In this document: piece after piece, positions 28,046 to 37,704 of the stretch
How positions within the stretch are numbered: position 1 is the stretch's first letter
Layout: the number at the start of each line of letters is the position of its first letter
Origin: CALFER01 sp964472395
GTDB taxonomy: Bacteria > CSSED10-310 > CALFER01
Assembly (NCBI GenBank): GCA_964472395.1
Contig: CAYYMM010000008.1
Coordinates: 10,678-74,677 of the forward strand
DNA: 64,000 nt
Direction: 5' to 3'
Made by a program: the position numbers and the translations under genes
The notes under the pieces: model-generated
Database searches by the model: none
What the model saw: only the letters and a program-made list of their open reading frames with translations
Told to the model about the DNA's origin: nothing

Positions 28046-29992
28046 TCAATCGGCCCAACCGAACTCCCACTCATCCCATTCTCCGATGATCCGTGTGCTC
28101 TGAGCATCCGTCATCGCCGAAATCCATCGCAGTCCGGAAACCGCTCCGCATCCGCCGGGCCAGACAAAGTCGTCCACGACCGTCCACTGTCCGCTTCCGG
28201 TCAGCACCTCACTGATGAAGACATCCTCGTCACCGAACGATGGCGCGAAATAGTAAAAGCCGAAACAGTCCAGGATTACATAAAGCTGGATCGCGCCGTC
28301 GTTATCCTCGGGAGACAGAATCGCGGACACATCGCACCGGCAGAGATCACCTCCACGGAAAAAATGAGATGGCATCGACAATGCGACGCGACTCGGACTG
28401 CTTCCCGGAGTTGCGCTGGGCGAGGCGTCCGGTGTCGGTGTTGCATCCGGAGTCATGAATATCTCGACGAGTCTCTCCTGCGGCCACGGCTGGATGGAAT
28501 CCGTGAAATCCGTGTAACCCGGAGCCGTCACGCCCAGATCGATCAGCAGCGTATCATGCGCCCAGATCGTGATACTGCAGCGTCCGATCGCATCGGTCGT
28601 GCATTCCTCCGTGTTCCCCATCGTCCGGCATTGAATCCGCGCCCCTTCGATCGCGTCATGCCCGCCTGCGGCGCTTCGAACGGTGAACACACCGGTCCAG
28701 TAATAATAACCGGGCAGCGGTGTCGGTGACGGCGTTTGTACCGGAGTCGCCGTCGGAACAGGAGTCGACGGGTCATCCAGATCGAACAGATATACGAGCC
28801 CGGAATCCTGGAGGGATCCATCTTTGAACGGAGATCCGCAGAACGCGTTGTGGCCGCCGAGAGCGATTTCCAGGCCGAAGTAATCGTTGTACAGAGGATC
28901 GCTCGGGGTCAATCGATCCCGGATCGTCCAGATTCCCGAGTTCTGCATATATACAAGCACCGTTCCGGAATTGGGAGATGCATGATCCGAGTAGGGCGCG
29001 CCGGCGAGCAGGAGATCGGCATCGAGAGAGACCGCATGACCGAATCGATCATCCGCCTGAGCGGAGTCATGGAGGATACTCTGGGTTTCGATCCAGACAC
29101 CTTCAGAATACTCGAAGCAGTATACCGCTCCGGCATCCGGCATCGACCGGTCACTCATCGGCGCGCCGATCACGGCGGTCTCCCCATCGAGAGAGACGGA
29201 CTGGCCGAAGTGATCCTGATCGTTATACACGCTCGGCGTCAATACAGCCTCGAGACTCCAATCCACGCCATCATACTCGAACATGTAAGCCGCGCCCGGA
29301 GCATACAACGCGGATGACCCGACCAGAAGCCGGCCGGAATCCAGATCGATATCCTGCCCGAAATGCTCATAGTCGATCCCGGCCCCCGAATCGAGGATCG
29401 CGGATTCGACCCACTGATCATCCTCGTAATGAAACACATAGACCGCCCCGCTCTGCTCCGCCGAAACGTTCTTCCAGACCGCGCCCACCGCCAACCATTC
29501 CGGATCGATCCCCACGGAGGTTCCGAACTGATTGTGCAGTCCCGGATCCGATGCTTTCAACCATGCTCGCTCCAACCATCCCGAGACGACTCGCTCGTAA
29601 ACAGCCACCGCACCGGAGTTGGCTGCGACCTGATCATTGAGCGGACTTCCGATCGCGAGCCAATCGCCATGCAGGGACACTGAAGCGCCGACGTAGTCTG
29701 CTGAAGACGCCTGAGACGGAAACAGGCGATCCGTCTGTATCCAGCCCGACTCCGTCTGCTCGAACAGATACACCGCATCATTGGACCATGCCGATCCATA
29801 TGAACCGGGAGCGCTGATCGCCACACGAACTCCGTCCACAGAAATCGCACGCCCGAATTCAGCCATGACTTGCTGTTGAGCGGATATCAGACGCGCCGTT
29901 TCGGTTTGATTCGCCAACGAGTGTTGCTCTGCGATCAGAGAGAACAGCATGATGGGCATGACGCACACCGACGAACGTTTCCACTGACACAT
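28046..29992 (-). CDS. Secreted seven-repeat FG-GAP beta-propeller protein with Thr/Pro linker and shared C-terminal domain
   Basis: 648 residues from ATG 29992, supported by TGGAGGT; the frame is also open upstream to 30136 without a ribosome site. A signal peptide is at 1-28. Seven FG-GAP-like repeats follow, each with a FG-x-x-(V/I)-x-(L/I)-x-G core and an A-(I/V)-G-(A/S)-P strand (FGRAISVDG, VGASVSLHG, FGTSVGIDP, FGQDIDLDS, FGQSVSLDG, FGHAVSLDA, FGLEIALGG), giving one seven-bladed propeller (about 40-415). A beta-sandwich (about 430-510), a Pro/Thr/Ser linker (about 512-532) and the 115-residue C-terminal domain complete it. No enzymatic motif is seen; a surface adhesin or scaffold role is plausible. 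Confidence 0.9.
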   Translation of the reverse strand: MCQWKRSSVCVMPIMLFSLIAEQHSLANQTETARLISAQQQVMAEFGRAISVDGVRVAISAPGSYGSAWSNDAVYLFEQTESGWIQTDRLFPSQASSADYVGASVSLHGDWLAIGSPLNDQVAANSGAVAVYERVVSGWLERAWLKASDPGLHNQFGTSVGIDPEWLAVGAVWKNVSAEQSGAVYVFHYEDDQWVESAILDSGAGIDYEHFGQDIDLDSGRLLVGSSALYAPGAAYMFEYDGVDWSLEAVLTPSVYNDQDHFGQSVSLDGETAVIGAPMSDRSMPDAGAVYCFEYSEGVWIETQSILHDSAQADDRFGHAVSLDADLLLAGAPYSDHASPNSGTVLVYMQNSGIWTIRDRLTPSDPLYNDYFGLEIALGGHNAFCGSPFKDGSLQDSGLVYLFDLDDPSTPVPTATPVQTPSPTPLPGYYYWTGVFTVRSAAGGHDAIEGARIQCRTMGNTEECTTDAIGRCSITIWAHDTLLIDLGVTAPGYTDFTDSIQPWPQERLVEIFMTPDATPTPDASPSATPGSSPSRVALSMPSHFFRGGDLCRCDVSAILSPEDNDGAIQLYVILDCFGFYYFAPSFGDEDVFISEVLTGSGQWTVVDDFVWPGGCGAVSGLRWISAMTDAQSTRIIGEWDEWEFGWAD

Positions 29993-30292
29993 GTTGACCT
30001 CCAGCCTGCACCCGCCCATGATCACACGGGTGTACACGATGCTTCTGCAAGCTGTATACCCGAAGAAAATGTCCCTGTTTGACGCTCTTTCAGCAGATTC
30101 TGATCGCGCGGGGATCAGATTCTGTAATTCAACCAATACACGATTTCCATAATACGTAAGTCACACGTGTTCATTCCCGTGTCGTTCCGCAGCCTTGCCC
30201 CGATGTTTGATTTCGATTTGCGAACATGAAATTACAGTTTTATAATAGTTGTTGAATGGTGGTGCTATTCGAATCGATGGGAGGAACTCGAG
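29993..30292. other. Intergenic region between divergent genes
   Basis: A 300-base divergent spacer. It holds the promoter for the TonB receptor (30218-30246) and the leader of the minus-strand propeller gene. A TATACA box (reading minus, near 30060) may serve the latter, but no good -35 is seen. Confidence 0.6.
30218..30246 (+). promoter_or_regulatory. Strong candidate promoter for the second TonB receptor
   Basis: TTGCGA (30218-30223), exactly 17 bases, then a perfect TATAAT (30241-30246), 46 bases before the ATG at 30293. This is the best promoter match noticed in the window. Confidence 0.6.
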
Positions 30293-32998
30293 ATGAAAAT
30301 CGATATCCTGATCGTATGGGTTATGTTGTGCGCTGTTTTTTCATTCCCGCTCAGTGCGGAGGAGTCTTCCGGGCCGGATTCATCCGGGACCGAGGCGGTA
30401 TCGGGTCCGACCATCGACGGGGTGTTCCTCGGGACGGTCATCGACCGTGAGTTGCTGGACCGACTGCCAAATTCCGACGACATCACAGAGGCTTTCTCGC
30501 TTTTCGGAGGCATCACCGGGACGACGAATCTGCATGTTCATGGCGGTCCCATCAATGCCAATCTGTTCATGATCGACGGCGTGAACATGACCGATCCCCT
30601 GACAGGGATCGGCTCGATCCGGATCAACTCCGATGTGGTGGATCACGTCGAGATCGGCACGGGAGGATTGGGAGCGAGATGGGGATATCCTCTGGGGGGG
30701 CTGTTCAACGTCGTGACGAAGTCCGGAACCAATCAGTTTCACGGAACATTTCGTATCCATTACACCGATGAAAGCTGGCATGACAGCCCGGATCACGATG
30801 TCTGGTTCGGAGATGATCGATACTTTTCACCGACAATGACGCTATCAGGACCGATATGGAAAGACCGCATCTGGTTTCTGGTTTCATTCCAGCGGTATGA
30901 CATCGAGAACACGGAACGGATCGCCCGGTATTTCGGAACCGGATCGGGATCAGCCGGCAACACTCGCAGCATCGACACGGATGAGCATTTTGAATCGCCG
31001 TTTCTCAAACTGGATTGGCAACCTGCGGACACGCATCATCTCAGCCTGGAATTCAATCAATCGACAATCACGAACGAGAACACCGGAGCAACGCTCGACT
31101 CGCTTCCGGACAGTCTCACCGATATGCGCTCGGACATGCGATTGTTCAGAGTCGGCTGGACATGGCGGATCTCGGATCGGTTTGTGTTGAATTCCCGGAT
31201 CGGTCTCGCCGGTACCGCCCTGGACATCCTCCCGAAGCACAGATCGAACGACCCCCGGATGGCTGCTTTTTTCGACATGTATACAGGACTCCGTTACAAC
31301 AACAGTTCTGACTGGATAGAAGATTCGCGTGAACGACTGGAGATGCGGATCTCGGCAGTGTATGAGTTGGAGAGTGCCTGGGGCGTGCATCGGCTGGAAG
31401 CCGGGGTGCAGCGGGAGGCGATATCCTACGAGAACATCTACCGATATCCCGGTGGCGCTTCTTATACCGTTCAGACTATACCGGCGGGTGATCCTGCGGA
31501 TCCGGATCATTACTTTGGGATGGATGCATTCCGGTGCCGATTGATTCATCCCGCATCACAGGAGTCTGCGTGCGACACCACCTCCGGATATCTCCAGGAC
31601 GACTGGAAACTCACCGACACGATTTCGATGAATCTGGGCCTTCGCTACGAATCGTCCGTTTTTTCGGTTGATGGTGGCAGTGAATATGCGCCGGCATGGA
31701 AATGGGGCTGGTTCGATGCCGGTGATTACCTGGCTGCGGACGGGACGCATCTGCATCGGGCAGAGATGGCGTTCGAATCGATGCTCGCACCCAGGATCGG
31801 TCTGTCGTGGGATCTCAGGAACGACGGCTTTCTCGTGCTCAATGCCCACTACGGACGCCATTACAATCCGTTCGATCTCTCGATCGCAGCCCAGTTCCAG
31901 CCGTTCGAGTCCGACAATTACGCACAGGTGTGTGAAGACTATACCGGCCCCGGTTGGACCGACAGTGACCGTGATGGTGTTCCGGACGAAGATTTCTTTT
32001 TCGATGATACGAACTGGGAGGAAACGAGTCGCGACACGCCATCGGACTCGAACCTTCTCGATCCGGACATCGAACCGGAGTACAGCGACCAGTATCAGAT
32101 CGGTCTCGACATGGAACTCACGCCGGAACTCGGTTGCGGCGTTACACTCCTTTATAATCGGACCAATGATATGATCGAGGATGTCGGCCTCTTCACCGAT
32201 GATGAGGGGAACATCGTCTGGACCTATCGGGGCGGCATCACGGGTGGTGAACTCGATCCCGGAAAACGATATGATCCGATCGAGTACAAAACCTACAGTA
32301 AGCATCTCTATTGGATCACAAATGCTCAGGGCGCCGTTCGGGAGTACCGGGGACTCGAACTGAATGCCGCCTATCATGACACCCGATTCGATGTTCTCGC
32401 GAGCTACACACTGTCGGAATCGCAGGCTGCCATTCTCGATCAACCGCCCGGGGAGTCCGGAATCGCCCAGTTTTCGGGGCAGTTCGACACCTATGCTATC
32501 TCGCGACATCTGTTCGGAGAAACGCCGTGGTCGGCGAGGCATTATGTGAAAGTTGCCGGGGCGGTTCACCAGAAACTGACCTCCTGGTATGAAGCGTCTC
32601 TGGGCGTGAATGCCTTCTGGAGATCCGGATATCATTACAGCAAACGTACGACGCCTCCTCCGACTTTCGATCCGGATGATCCGGAGAACGATCCGGACGA
32701 CCCCTCGACCTGGACCGGCCGACCGCCGTATCGGTCCTACGCGATGTATTATCCGGAAGGCCGCGGCACGTATGAACTTCCTTCGGTCTATTCGATCGAT
32801 CTGTCTGTTCAGAATACGTTCGATTTCAGCAAATTCGGAACGGTGACACTCATTTTCGACATCCTGAATGCCACAGATTTTCAGGGACCGCTGTCGCAGG
32901 TCGACATTTACATTCCGGCCATGCCGGAGAGATTTGGGACGGAAGAGTCATGGGTTGCCCCGCGATCGTACCGCCTGGGTCTGAAGTACGCGTTCTGA
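30293..32998 (+). CDS. TonB-dependent outer-membrane receptor
   Basis: 901 residues. The signal peptide is 1-22 (FSFPLSAEE). Unlike the receptor at 467 it lacks the N-terminal carboxypeptidase-like domain and goes straight to the plug (about 40-165; MIDGVNMTDPLTG, then GGLFNVVTKSGTN). The barrel has Asp-rich, thrombospondin type 3-like loops (DSDRDGVPDED) and FDPDDPENDPDDP, and ends LGLKYAF with the C-terminal Phe of outer-membrane barrels. The ligand is unknown and no transporter genes adjoin it. GGGAGGA precedes the ATG. The 3' end faces the TerC gene with only 12 bases between stops. Confidence 0.92.
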   Translation: MKIDILIVWVMLCAVFSFPLSAEESSGPDSSGTEAVSGPTIDGVFLGTVIDRELLDRLPNSDDITEAFSLFGGITGTTNLHVHGGPINANLFMIDGVNMTDPLTGIGSIRINSDVVDHVEIGTGGLGARWGYPLGGLFNVVTKSGTNQFHGTFRIHYTDESWHDSPDHDVWFGDDRYFSPTMTLSGPIWKDRIWFLVSFQRYDIENTERIARYFGTGSGSAGNTRSIDTDEHFESPFLKLDWQPADTHHLSLEFNQSTITNENTGATLDSLPDSLTDMRSDMRLFRVGWTWRISDRFVLNSRIGLAGTALDILPKHRSNDPRMAAFFDMYTGLRYNNSSDWIEDSRERLEMRISAVYELESAWGVHRLEAGVQREAISYENIYRYPGGASYTVQTIPAGDPADPDHYFGMDAFRCRLIHPASQESACDTTSGYLQDDWKLTDTISMNLGLRYESSVFSVDGGSEYAPAWKWGWFDAGDYLAADGTHLHRAEMAFESMLAPRIGLSWDLRNDGFLVLNAHYGRHYNPFDLSIAAQFQPFESDNYAQVCEDYTGPGWTDSDRDGVPDEDFFFDDTNWEETSRDTPSDSNLLDPDIEPEYSDQYQIGLDMELTPELGCGVTLLYNRTNDMIEDVGLFTDDEGNIVWTYRGGITGGELDPGKRYDPIEYKTYSKHLYWITNAQGAVREYRGLELNAAYHDTRFDVLASYTLSESQAAILDQPPGESGIAQFSGQFDTYAISRHLFGETPWSARHYVKVAGAVHQKLTSWYEASLGVNAFWRSGYHYSKRTTPPPTFDPDDPENDPDDPSTWTGRPPYRSYAMYYPEGRGTYELPSVYSIDLSVQNTFDFSKFGTVTLIFDILNATDFQGPLSQVDIYIPAMPERFGTEESWVAPRSYRLGLKYAF

Positions 32999-33010
32999 TC
33001 GAACCATGCA

Positions 33011-33733
33011 TCAGGCAGACGGTGCCGTTTTTCTGTTCAGACGGAGATTGAGCATTTCGACGAAGGTCGAAAATGCCATGGCGAAATAGATGTAGCCCTT
33101 GGGGATGTGGAGTTCGAAGCTTTCGGCCATGAGCGCGACTCCGATCAGAAGCAGGAAGCTCAGTGCCAGAATCTTGATCGTCGGGTGACGTTCGACGAAC
33201 GTGCTGATCGGGCCGGACATGACCATCATGACGATGATTGCGATTACGATGGCGGCAATCATGATGGATAGCTGCGATGCCAGGCCGATGGCGGTGATGA
33301 CGGAATCCAGTGAAAAGACGATATCCAGTATCGCGATCTGGGTGACGACACCCATAAATGAAGCGGCTTTTGTCGTAACCGTTTCCTGATGTGGATGATC
33401 ACTTTCAAGATTGTGATGGATTTCGAGCGTGCTTTTGGCGAGGAGGAACAGCCCGCCGAATAACAGAATGAGGTCGCGTCCGGAAATATCTTCTCCGAGA
33501 ATCGTGAACCAGGGGGTGGTGAGCCGCATGATGAGCGACAGGGAGAACAGGAGCGCGATACGGGTGAGCATGGCGAGGGCGAGGCCGATCAGGCGACCTT
33601 TCGCCTGTTGAGTGCGTGGGAGGCGGCCGGCGAGGATGGCGATGAAAATGATGTTGTCGATGCCGAGGACGATCTCGAGCGCGGAGAGAGTGAACAGCGC
33701 AATCCAGATTGACGGATCGAGTAACCAGTGCAT
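33011..33733 (-). CDS. TerC-family integral membrane protein
   Basis: 240 residues from ATG 33733, chosen because CAGGAGGCG lies upstream and MHWLLDPSIW is the family-typical beginning. Seven or so hydrophobic helices are visible. The conserved Asp residues are in LGIDNIIFIAILAG (about 24-37) and VFSLDSVITAIG (about 142-153), as in TerC/YceF/YkoY proteins. Members take part in metal homeostasis, including manganese export or loading of exported enzymes, and in tellurite resistance. No tellurium genes are nearby, so metal handling at secretion is the better guess. The gene is monocistronic. Confidence 0.9.
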   Translation of the reverse strand: MHWLLDPSIWIALFTLSALEIVLGIDNIIFIAILAGRLPRTQQAKGRLIGLALAMLTRIALLFSLSLIMRLTTPWFTILGEDISGRDLILLFGGLFLLAKSTLEIHHNLESDHPHQETVTTKAASFMGVVTQIAILDIVFSLDSVITAIGLASQLSIMIAAIVIAIIVMMVMSGPISTFVERHPTIKILALSFLLLIGVALMAESFELHIPKGYIYFAMAFSTFVEMLNLRLNRKTAPSA

Positions 33734-33917
33734 TGGGGGTCGCCTCCTGAGCAGTTGCATCATAGGGTGAGCATGCCGTCAATCATATCAGATCCGATGG
33801 GAGCGATACAGTCTGAGTTGAGGATCTCACAATGCCGTAAACTGCTCTGGAAAAATCGGAACAATTCGAGTAGAGTGAGATTGAGCAGTGTATGGACACT
33901 GGACCGGGGGGCATCCG

Positions 33918-35126
33918 ATGAATCTGATACTTGCTTTGATTCTGATCGTGGTGGCGCTCGTCGCAGGTGCGGCCGGCGGCTGGTTTATCCGCCATAGTAT
34001 TCTCCGCCGCATGTTCAATCAGACGCGCCAGCGATCCGATGACCTCCAGGCACTCCAGTTGAATTATCAGCATGAAATCAACAATCTCCGCAACAAGAAC
34101 CTCGAGTTCGAAACCGAAAAGCAGAAACTGGTCAAAAAAATCGAGGCACTGACAGGACAGATCACCGAATCGGAATCGTCCGGCGGGCCAAGAGCACAAT
34201 CCATCCAATCACAGCTTGCGGAAAGCCAGCAGCGCTGTGAAGAACTCGATGCCAAACTCCGCGAAGCGGAAGTGAAGGCCGAAACCACCATCAAGACGAT
34301 CCAGATGCTACAGCGCCAGAATAAGGAATCCAGGGAGTTGAACGAGCAACTCACGGTGCAGATCAAGTCGTTTCAGGCGCAACCGAATGAGTCAGGTGAT
34401 TATTCGAAACTGCTCCAGGGTCAACTCGATCAGGCGCGCGCTCAGAATCAGCAACTTTCCTCTCAGGTGTCGGCATTCGAATCCAATCATCAGCAACTCA
34501 CGCAAAGACTCGCCAGGCAACAGACCGAGTTGGACAATGTCAAGAGTGAGTTGAATCGTGTGCGGCAGAATGCTCAATCCATGCAACAGGAACTGACCAA
34601 ACTCAGGCAAGCTCCGGTGGAGTCTCAGGCGTCCCAACAGGAGATTACCCGGCTCCGGCAAAGTCTGGCCGATGCGCAGACCGCTCTAAACCTCGCCGAA
34701 GAGGCGAAAGAGGATGCGATTCGGGATGCGGATGAGCTTCGGGAAGCTCTTGAAGAAGCCAATCGAAAAGCGGGCGACAATCAATCGAAGATGGAACCTT
34801 ACGAAGACAACGAGGAATCCGTACATTACAGTTCGATTTCGACGGCGTTTGACCCGCCTTCGTCAGCCAGCAACTCACCCGCAGCTCTCGCCAAAGGTGC
34901 TGCGTCTCCGGACGGGAAAACCCCATCAACTTCACCGATTCATAAACGTGAACGGGCACCAGAAACCCGAGTGAAGGGTCAGCGAACGGAAAAATTTGAA
35001 CCTCGGACGCCCAAATCCGAGAACAACAATCGAAAGCCCAAAGAAGACCTGACCTCGACCGGAATCCGTAAACTTGAAGCGCTTGCCGAGGAAGTTCGCA
35101 AACCGAAACCGAAAAAAGACATGTGA
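33918..35126 (+). CDS. Membrane-anchored coiled-coil protein
   Basis: 402 residues from ATG 33918 (CCGGGGGG upstream). A single N-terminal transmembrane segment (2-23, LILALILIVVALVAGAAGGWF) is followed by a basic patch, then an almost unbroken coiled coil from about 35 to 290, rich in Gln, Glu, Leu and Arg. A low-complexity Ser/Pro/Lys tail (about 300-402) ends it, with basic character. No enzymatic motif is present. The layout resembles YhcB/RmuC-like or cell-envelope structural proteins, but I do not recognise a specific family. The next gene starts just after or within the stop. Confidence 0.85.
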   Translation: MNLILALILIVVALVAGAAGGWFIRHSILRRMFNQTRQRSDDLQALQLNYQHEINNLRNKNLEFETEKQKLVKKIEALTGQITESESSGGPRAQSIQSQLAESQQRCEELDAKLREAEVKAETTIKTIQMLQRQNKESRELNEQLTVQIKSFQAQPNESGDYSKLLQGQLDQARAQNQQLSSQVSAFESNHQQLTQRLARQQTELDNVKSELNRVRQNAQSMQQELTKLRQAPVESQASQQEITRLRQSLADAQTALNLAEEAKEDAIRDADELREALEEANRKAGDNQSKMEPYEDNEESVHYSSISTAFDPPSSASNSPAALAKGAASPDGKTPSTSPIHKRERAPETRVKGQRTEKFEPRTPKSENNNRKPKEDLTSTGIRKLEALAEEVRKPKPKKDM

Positions 35127-35134
35127 TTGGACCG

Positions 35135-35995
35135 ATGGCTGATCGCTGTTTCGTCCGTGTCGCCCTGCTGGCGATACTCGCGTTCGGCTGTGTCAGGCAT
35201 ATCCCGCCGGTTCCCCCTCCTGAAAGCGACGAGCTGATTCTAACCGCTTTCGATTGCGGCTATGGTGACTCGCTGCTTTTATCGCATCGCGGCCGGCATG
35301 TGGTGATCGATGGTGGGTATCCATCATTCGGTCCCGAGTTTCTCGCCCACATGGACACAATGGATGTTCAATCGATCGAGGCCGTGTTTCTGACGCATCC
35401 GCATCCTGATCACATCGGCGGCGCATATGCCGTGCTGATATCGGACCGGCGAATCGGCGGGATATATTCCTGTCATCCACCCGTCCATCCCGAGATGCCA
35501 CCCGGGATCAGGGAGGCAAGTGAACGGCGGCAGATTCCCTGGCATTCATTCTGTGCAGGCGAACGATATCACTTGGGTGATCAGATCGAATTAGAGGCGT
35601 TGCATCCTGAGATACCGGGACCGGATCTGAACGAAACTTCTCTGGTGATGATGGTTCGTTACGGCGGATTCCGGCTGTTGTTGACCTCGGACATCGGCGC
35701 GGACGCGCAAGGCGTTCTCGCGCGCACTGATCCGCAGCGCCTGCGATGCGATGTGATGAAAGCGCCTCATCATGGAGGAAGCTTCGATTACGCGTTCATT
35801 CGAGCGGCCGCACCCGCTCACGTTCTTCTGTCGGTCGGAATGAACCCATGGGGAAATCCAAAGGATTCGTTTCTGTGGACATGCCGGATGATCGGAGCGT
35901 CGGTGCATCGAACGGATGAGGCCGGAACGATTCAATTCAGAGTCGATCCATCGGGCAGGATCCGGATCGTGTCGATTCCGCGGTCCGGCGATTGA
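35135..35995 (+). CDS. ComEC/Rec2-like metallo-beta-lactamase-fold lipoprotein or exported hydrolase
   Basis: 286 residues from ATG 35135; GTG 35123, overlapping the previous stop, is an alternative start. The N-terminus MADRCFVRVALLAILAFGC looks like a lipoprotein signal. Metal-binding motifs are THPHPDHIGG (His-x-His-x-Asp-His) plus DIGADAQG and the downstream APHHGG His. FDCGYGDSLLLSHRGRHVVIDGG is characteristic of the hydrolase domain of ComEC. In ComEC that domain degrades the non-transported DNA strand; free-standing exported versions are common and of uncertain substrate. It is coupled to the coiled-coil gene. Confidence 0.85.
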   Translation: MADRCFVRVALLAILAFGCVRHIPPVPPPESDELILTAFDCGYGDSLLLSHRGRHVVIDGGYPSFGPEFLAHMDTMDVQSIEAVFLTHPHPDHIGGAYAVLISDRRIGGIYSCHPPVHPEMPPGIREASERRQIPWHSFCAGERYHLGDQIELEALHPEIPGPDLNETSLVMMVRYGGFRLLLTSDIGADAQGVLARTDPQRLRCDVMKAPHHGGSFDYAFIRAAAPAHVLLSVGMNPWGNPKDSFLWTCRMIGASVHRTDEAGTIQFRVDPSGRIRIVSIPRSGD

Positions 35996-36070
35996 GTTCA
36001 GCGCGGTTTTATGACATGATTCCGGCGGCTTTTTCTTGTGCGGATTCTGTTCTTGTGGAGGTGTGCACGC

Positions 36071-37291
36071 ATGGCGTACGGAGTCTTTAAAACCTATCTG
36101 GAAAACGAGCTGAAGGGGATACAGGAAGCGGGATTGTACAAACACGAACGGATGATCGCGTCGCCTCAGCGGACGGGTATCGAGGTCGAGTTTCCGCCGG
36201 GGGCGCCTGCGCGCATGTCGGTGAACTTCTGTGCCAATAATTATCTGGGTCTTTCGAGTCATCCACGGGTGATCGAGGCCGCCCACCGCGCGCTCGATTC
36301 CAGAGGCTACGGCATGTCGTCGGTCCGGTTCATCTGCGGCACGCAGGATCTCCATCGAAAATTGGAACTCCGGCTGGCGGGGTTTCTGCACATGGATGAC
36401 GCGATTCTGTATTCGTCATGCTTCGACGCAAACGGCGGCATCTTCGAAGCGCTCCTGTCGGATCGCGATGCCATTATATCGGATCGGCTGAATCACGCGT
36501 CGATCATCGATGGCATCCGTCTGTGCAAGGCGAAACGGTATCTGTACGAACATGGAGATCTGGACAACCTGGAGTATGAACTCAAGGAAGCCCAGGCCTG
36601 CCGCTATCGATTGATCGTGACCGACGGAGTTTTCTCGATGGATGGCGACATGGCGAAACTCGACCGGATCGCCGATCTCGCGGACCAGTATGACGCGCTT
36701 CTGATGGTGGATGATTCCCATGCCACCGGGTTTATCGGAAAAACTGGCCGTGGAACGCCCGAGGAATTCGGAGTGATGGATCGGGTCGACATTATCAATG
36801 GCACATTCGGCAAAGCACTTGGAGGAGCGGCAGGAGGTTTCACCGCCGCGCGTCAGGCGATCGTGGATAAACTCAGACAGCACAGCCGCCCCTATCTGTT
36901 CTCAAATTCCCTCTCCCCCGTCATCGCCGGGGCGACCATCGAGGTGTTGAATCTTCTGACCCAGTCGACCGCGCTGCGCGATCGACTCGAGGTCAATGCC
37001 AGCCGGTTCAGGACCGGCATCGAGGCAGCTGGATTTCGAACCGTGCCGGGACGGCATCCGATCATACCCATCCTTTTCGGCCATTTGCCCAACGATGCCG
37101 CTCTGTCGCAGGACTTCGCAGCGGCATTATTCGAAGAAGGCGTGTATGTGATCGGTTTCTATTACCCCGTGGTGCCGAGGGGAAAATCGAGAATTCGCGT
37201 TCAGATCAGCGCGTCGCACACATTTGAGCAGATCGATTTTGCGATCGAGAAGTTCACCCGGGTCGGCCGTCGTCTGGGGGCGATTCATTAG
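36071..37291 (+). CDS. Alpha-oxoamine synthase, Kbl-like (2-amino-3-ketobutyrate CoA ligase/serine palmitoyltransferase superfamily), copy 1
   Basis: 406 residues from ATG 36071, with TGGAGGTG upstream. PLP-dependent fold type I. NFCANNYLGLSSHP, RFICGTQDLH, YSSCFDANGG and SDRLNHASIIDG match Kbl closely. The PLP-binding Asp is in MVDDSHATGF and the Schiff-base Lys in NGTFGKALGG. It condenses an amino acid (glycine in Kbl) with an acyl-CoA or acyl-ACP and releases CO2. No threonine dehydrogenase adjoins it. Instead, AcpS, an acyl-activating enzyme, a carrier protein and a second synthase follow on the same strand, so the acyl donor may be carrier-bound. The spacing to AcpS is 22 bp. Confidence 0.9.
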   Translation: MAYGVFKTYLENELKGIQEAGLYKHERMIASPQRTGIEVEFPPGAPARMSVNFCANNYLGLSSHPRVIEAAHRALDSRGYGMSSVRFICGTQDLHRKLELRLAGFLHMDDAILYSSCFDANGGIFEALLSDRDAIISDRLNHASIIDGIRLCKAKRYLYEHGDLDNLEYELKEAQACRYRLIVTDGVFSMDGDMAKLDRIADLADQYDALLMVDDSHATGFIGKTGRGTPEEFGVMDRVDIINGTFGKALGGAAGGFTAARQAIVDKLRQHSRPYLFSNSLSPVIAGATIEVLNLLTQSTALRDRLEVNASRFRTGIEAAGFRTVPGRHPIIPILFGHLPNDAALSQDFAAALFEEGVYVIGFYYPVVPRGKSRIRVQISASHTFEQIDFAIEKFTRVGRRLGAIH

Positions 37292-37313
37292 CTTTCGTTC
37301 GGGAGGAATGGAG

Positions 37314-37700
37314 TTGATTTTGGGTCTGGGAACTGACATGATTGATGTGGCAAGGGTTAACAGACTGATTTCAAAGGGATCATCCTATATCGAGAGCGTG
37401 TTCACTGAAGGCGAAATGGTGTATTGTGATTCGAAGCGTTATCGCGCGCAGCATTATGCTGCCCGATTCGCCGCAAAGGAAGCGTTTCTGAAAGCGCTTG
37501 GAACGGGTTGGCGAGACGGAATCACATTCCGCGACATCGAACTCGTTCACGACAATCTCGGAAAACCTTCTCTCGCCATCTCCGGTAAAGCATCTGAAAT
37601 CTGCCGGGATCGTTTCCCGAGGGGATATCGAACTCATGTATCCGTAGCACATCTGAAGGACTATGCAATCGCAACCGTCATCATCGAAGAAGAGGAGTAA
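37314..37700 (+). CDS. acpS: Holo-[acyl-carrier-protein] synthase
   Basis: 128 residues. I start it at TTG 37314, seven bases after GGAGG, because it yields the family-typical N-terminus M-I-L-G-L-G-T-D-M-I-D; the ATG at 37308 touches the ribosome site and is less likely. The magnesium-binding Asp in GTDMIDV and the FAAKEAFLKALGTG motif (Glu, Lys) are the conserved AcpS active-site elements. It transfers 4'-phosphopantetheine from CoA to Ser of carrier proteins; the carrier at 39465 is the obvious local target. Four bases separate it from the next gene. Confidence 0.92.
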   Translation: MILGLGTDMIDVARVNRLISKGSSYIESVFTEGEMVYCDSKRYRAQHYAARFAAKEAFLKALGTGWRDGITFRDIELVHDNLGKPSLAISGKASEICRDRFPRGYRTHVSVAHLKDYAIATVIIEEEE

Positions 37701-37704
37701 CAAC

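Noticed and set aside
36071..37291. Ordinary threonine degradation by Kbl
   Set aside because: No threonine dehydrogenase is present, and the gene sits in a carrier-protein cluster; kept as a possibility but not the preferred call.
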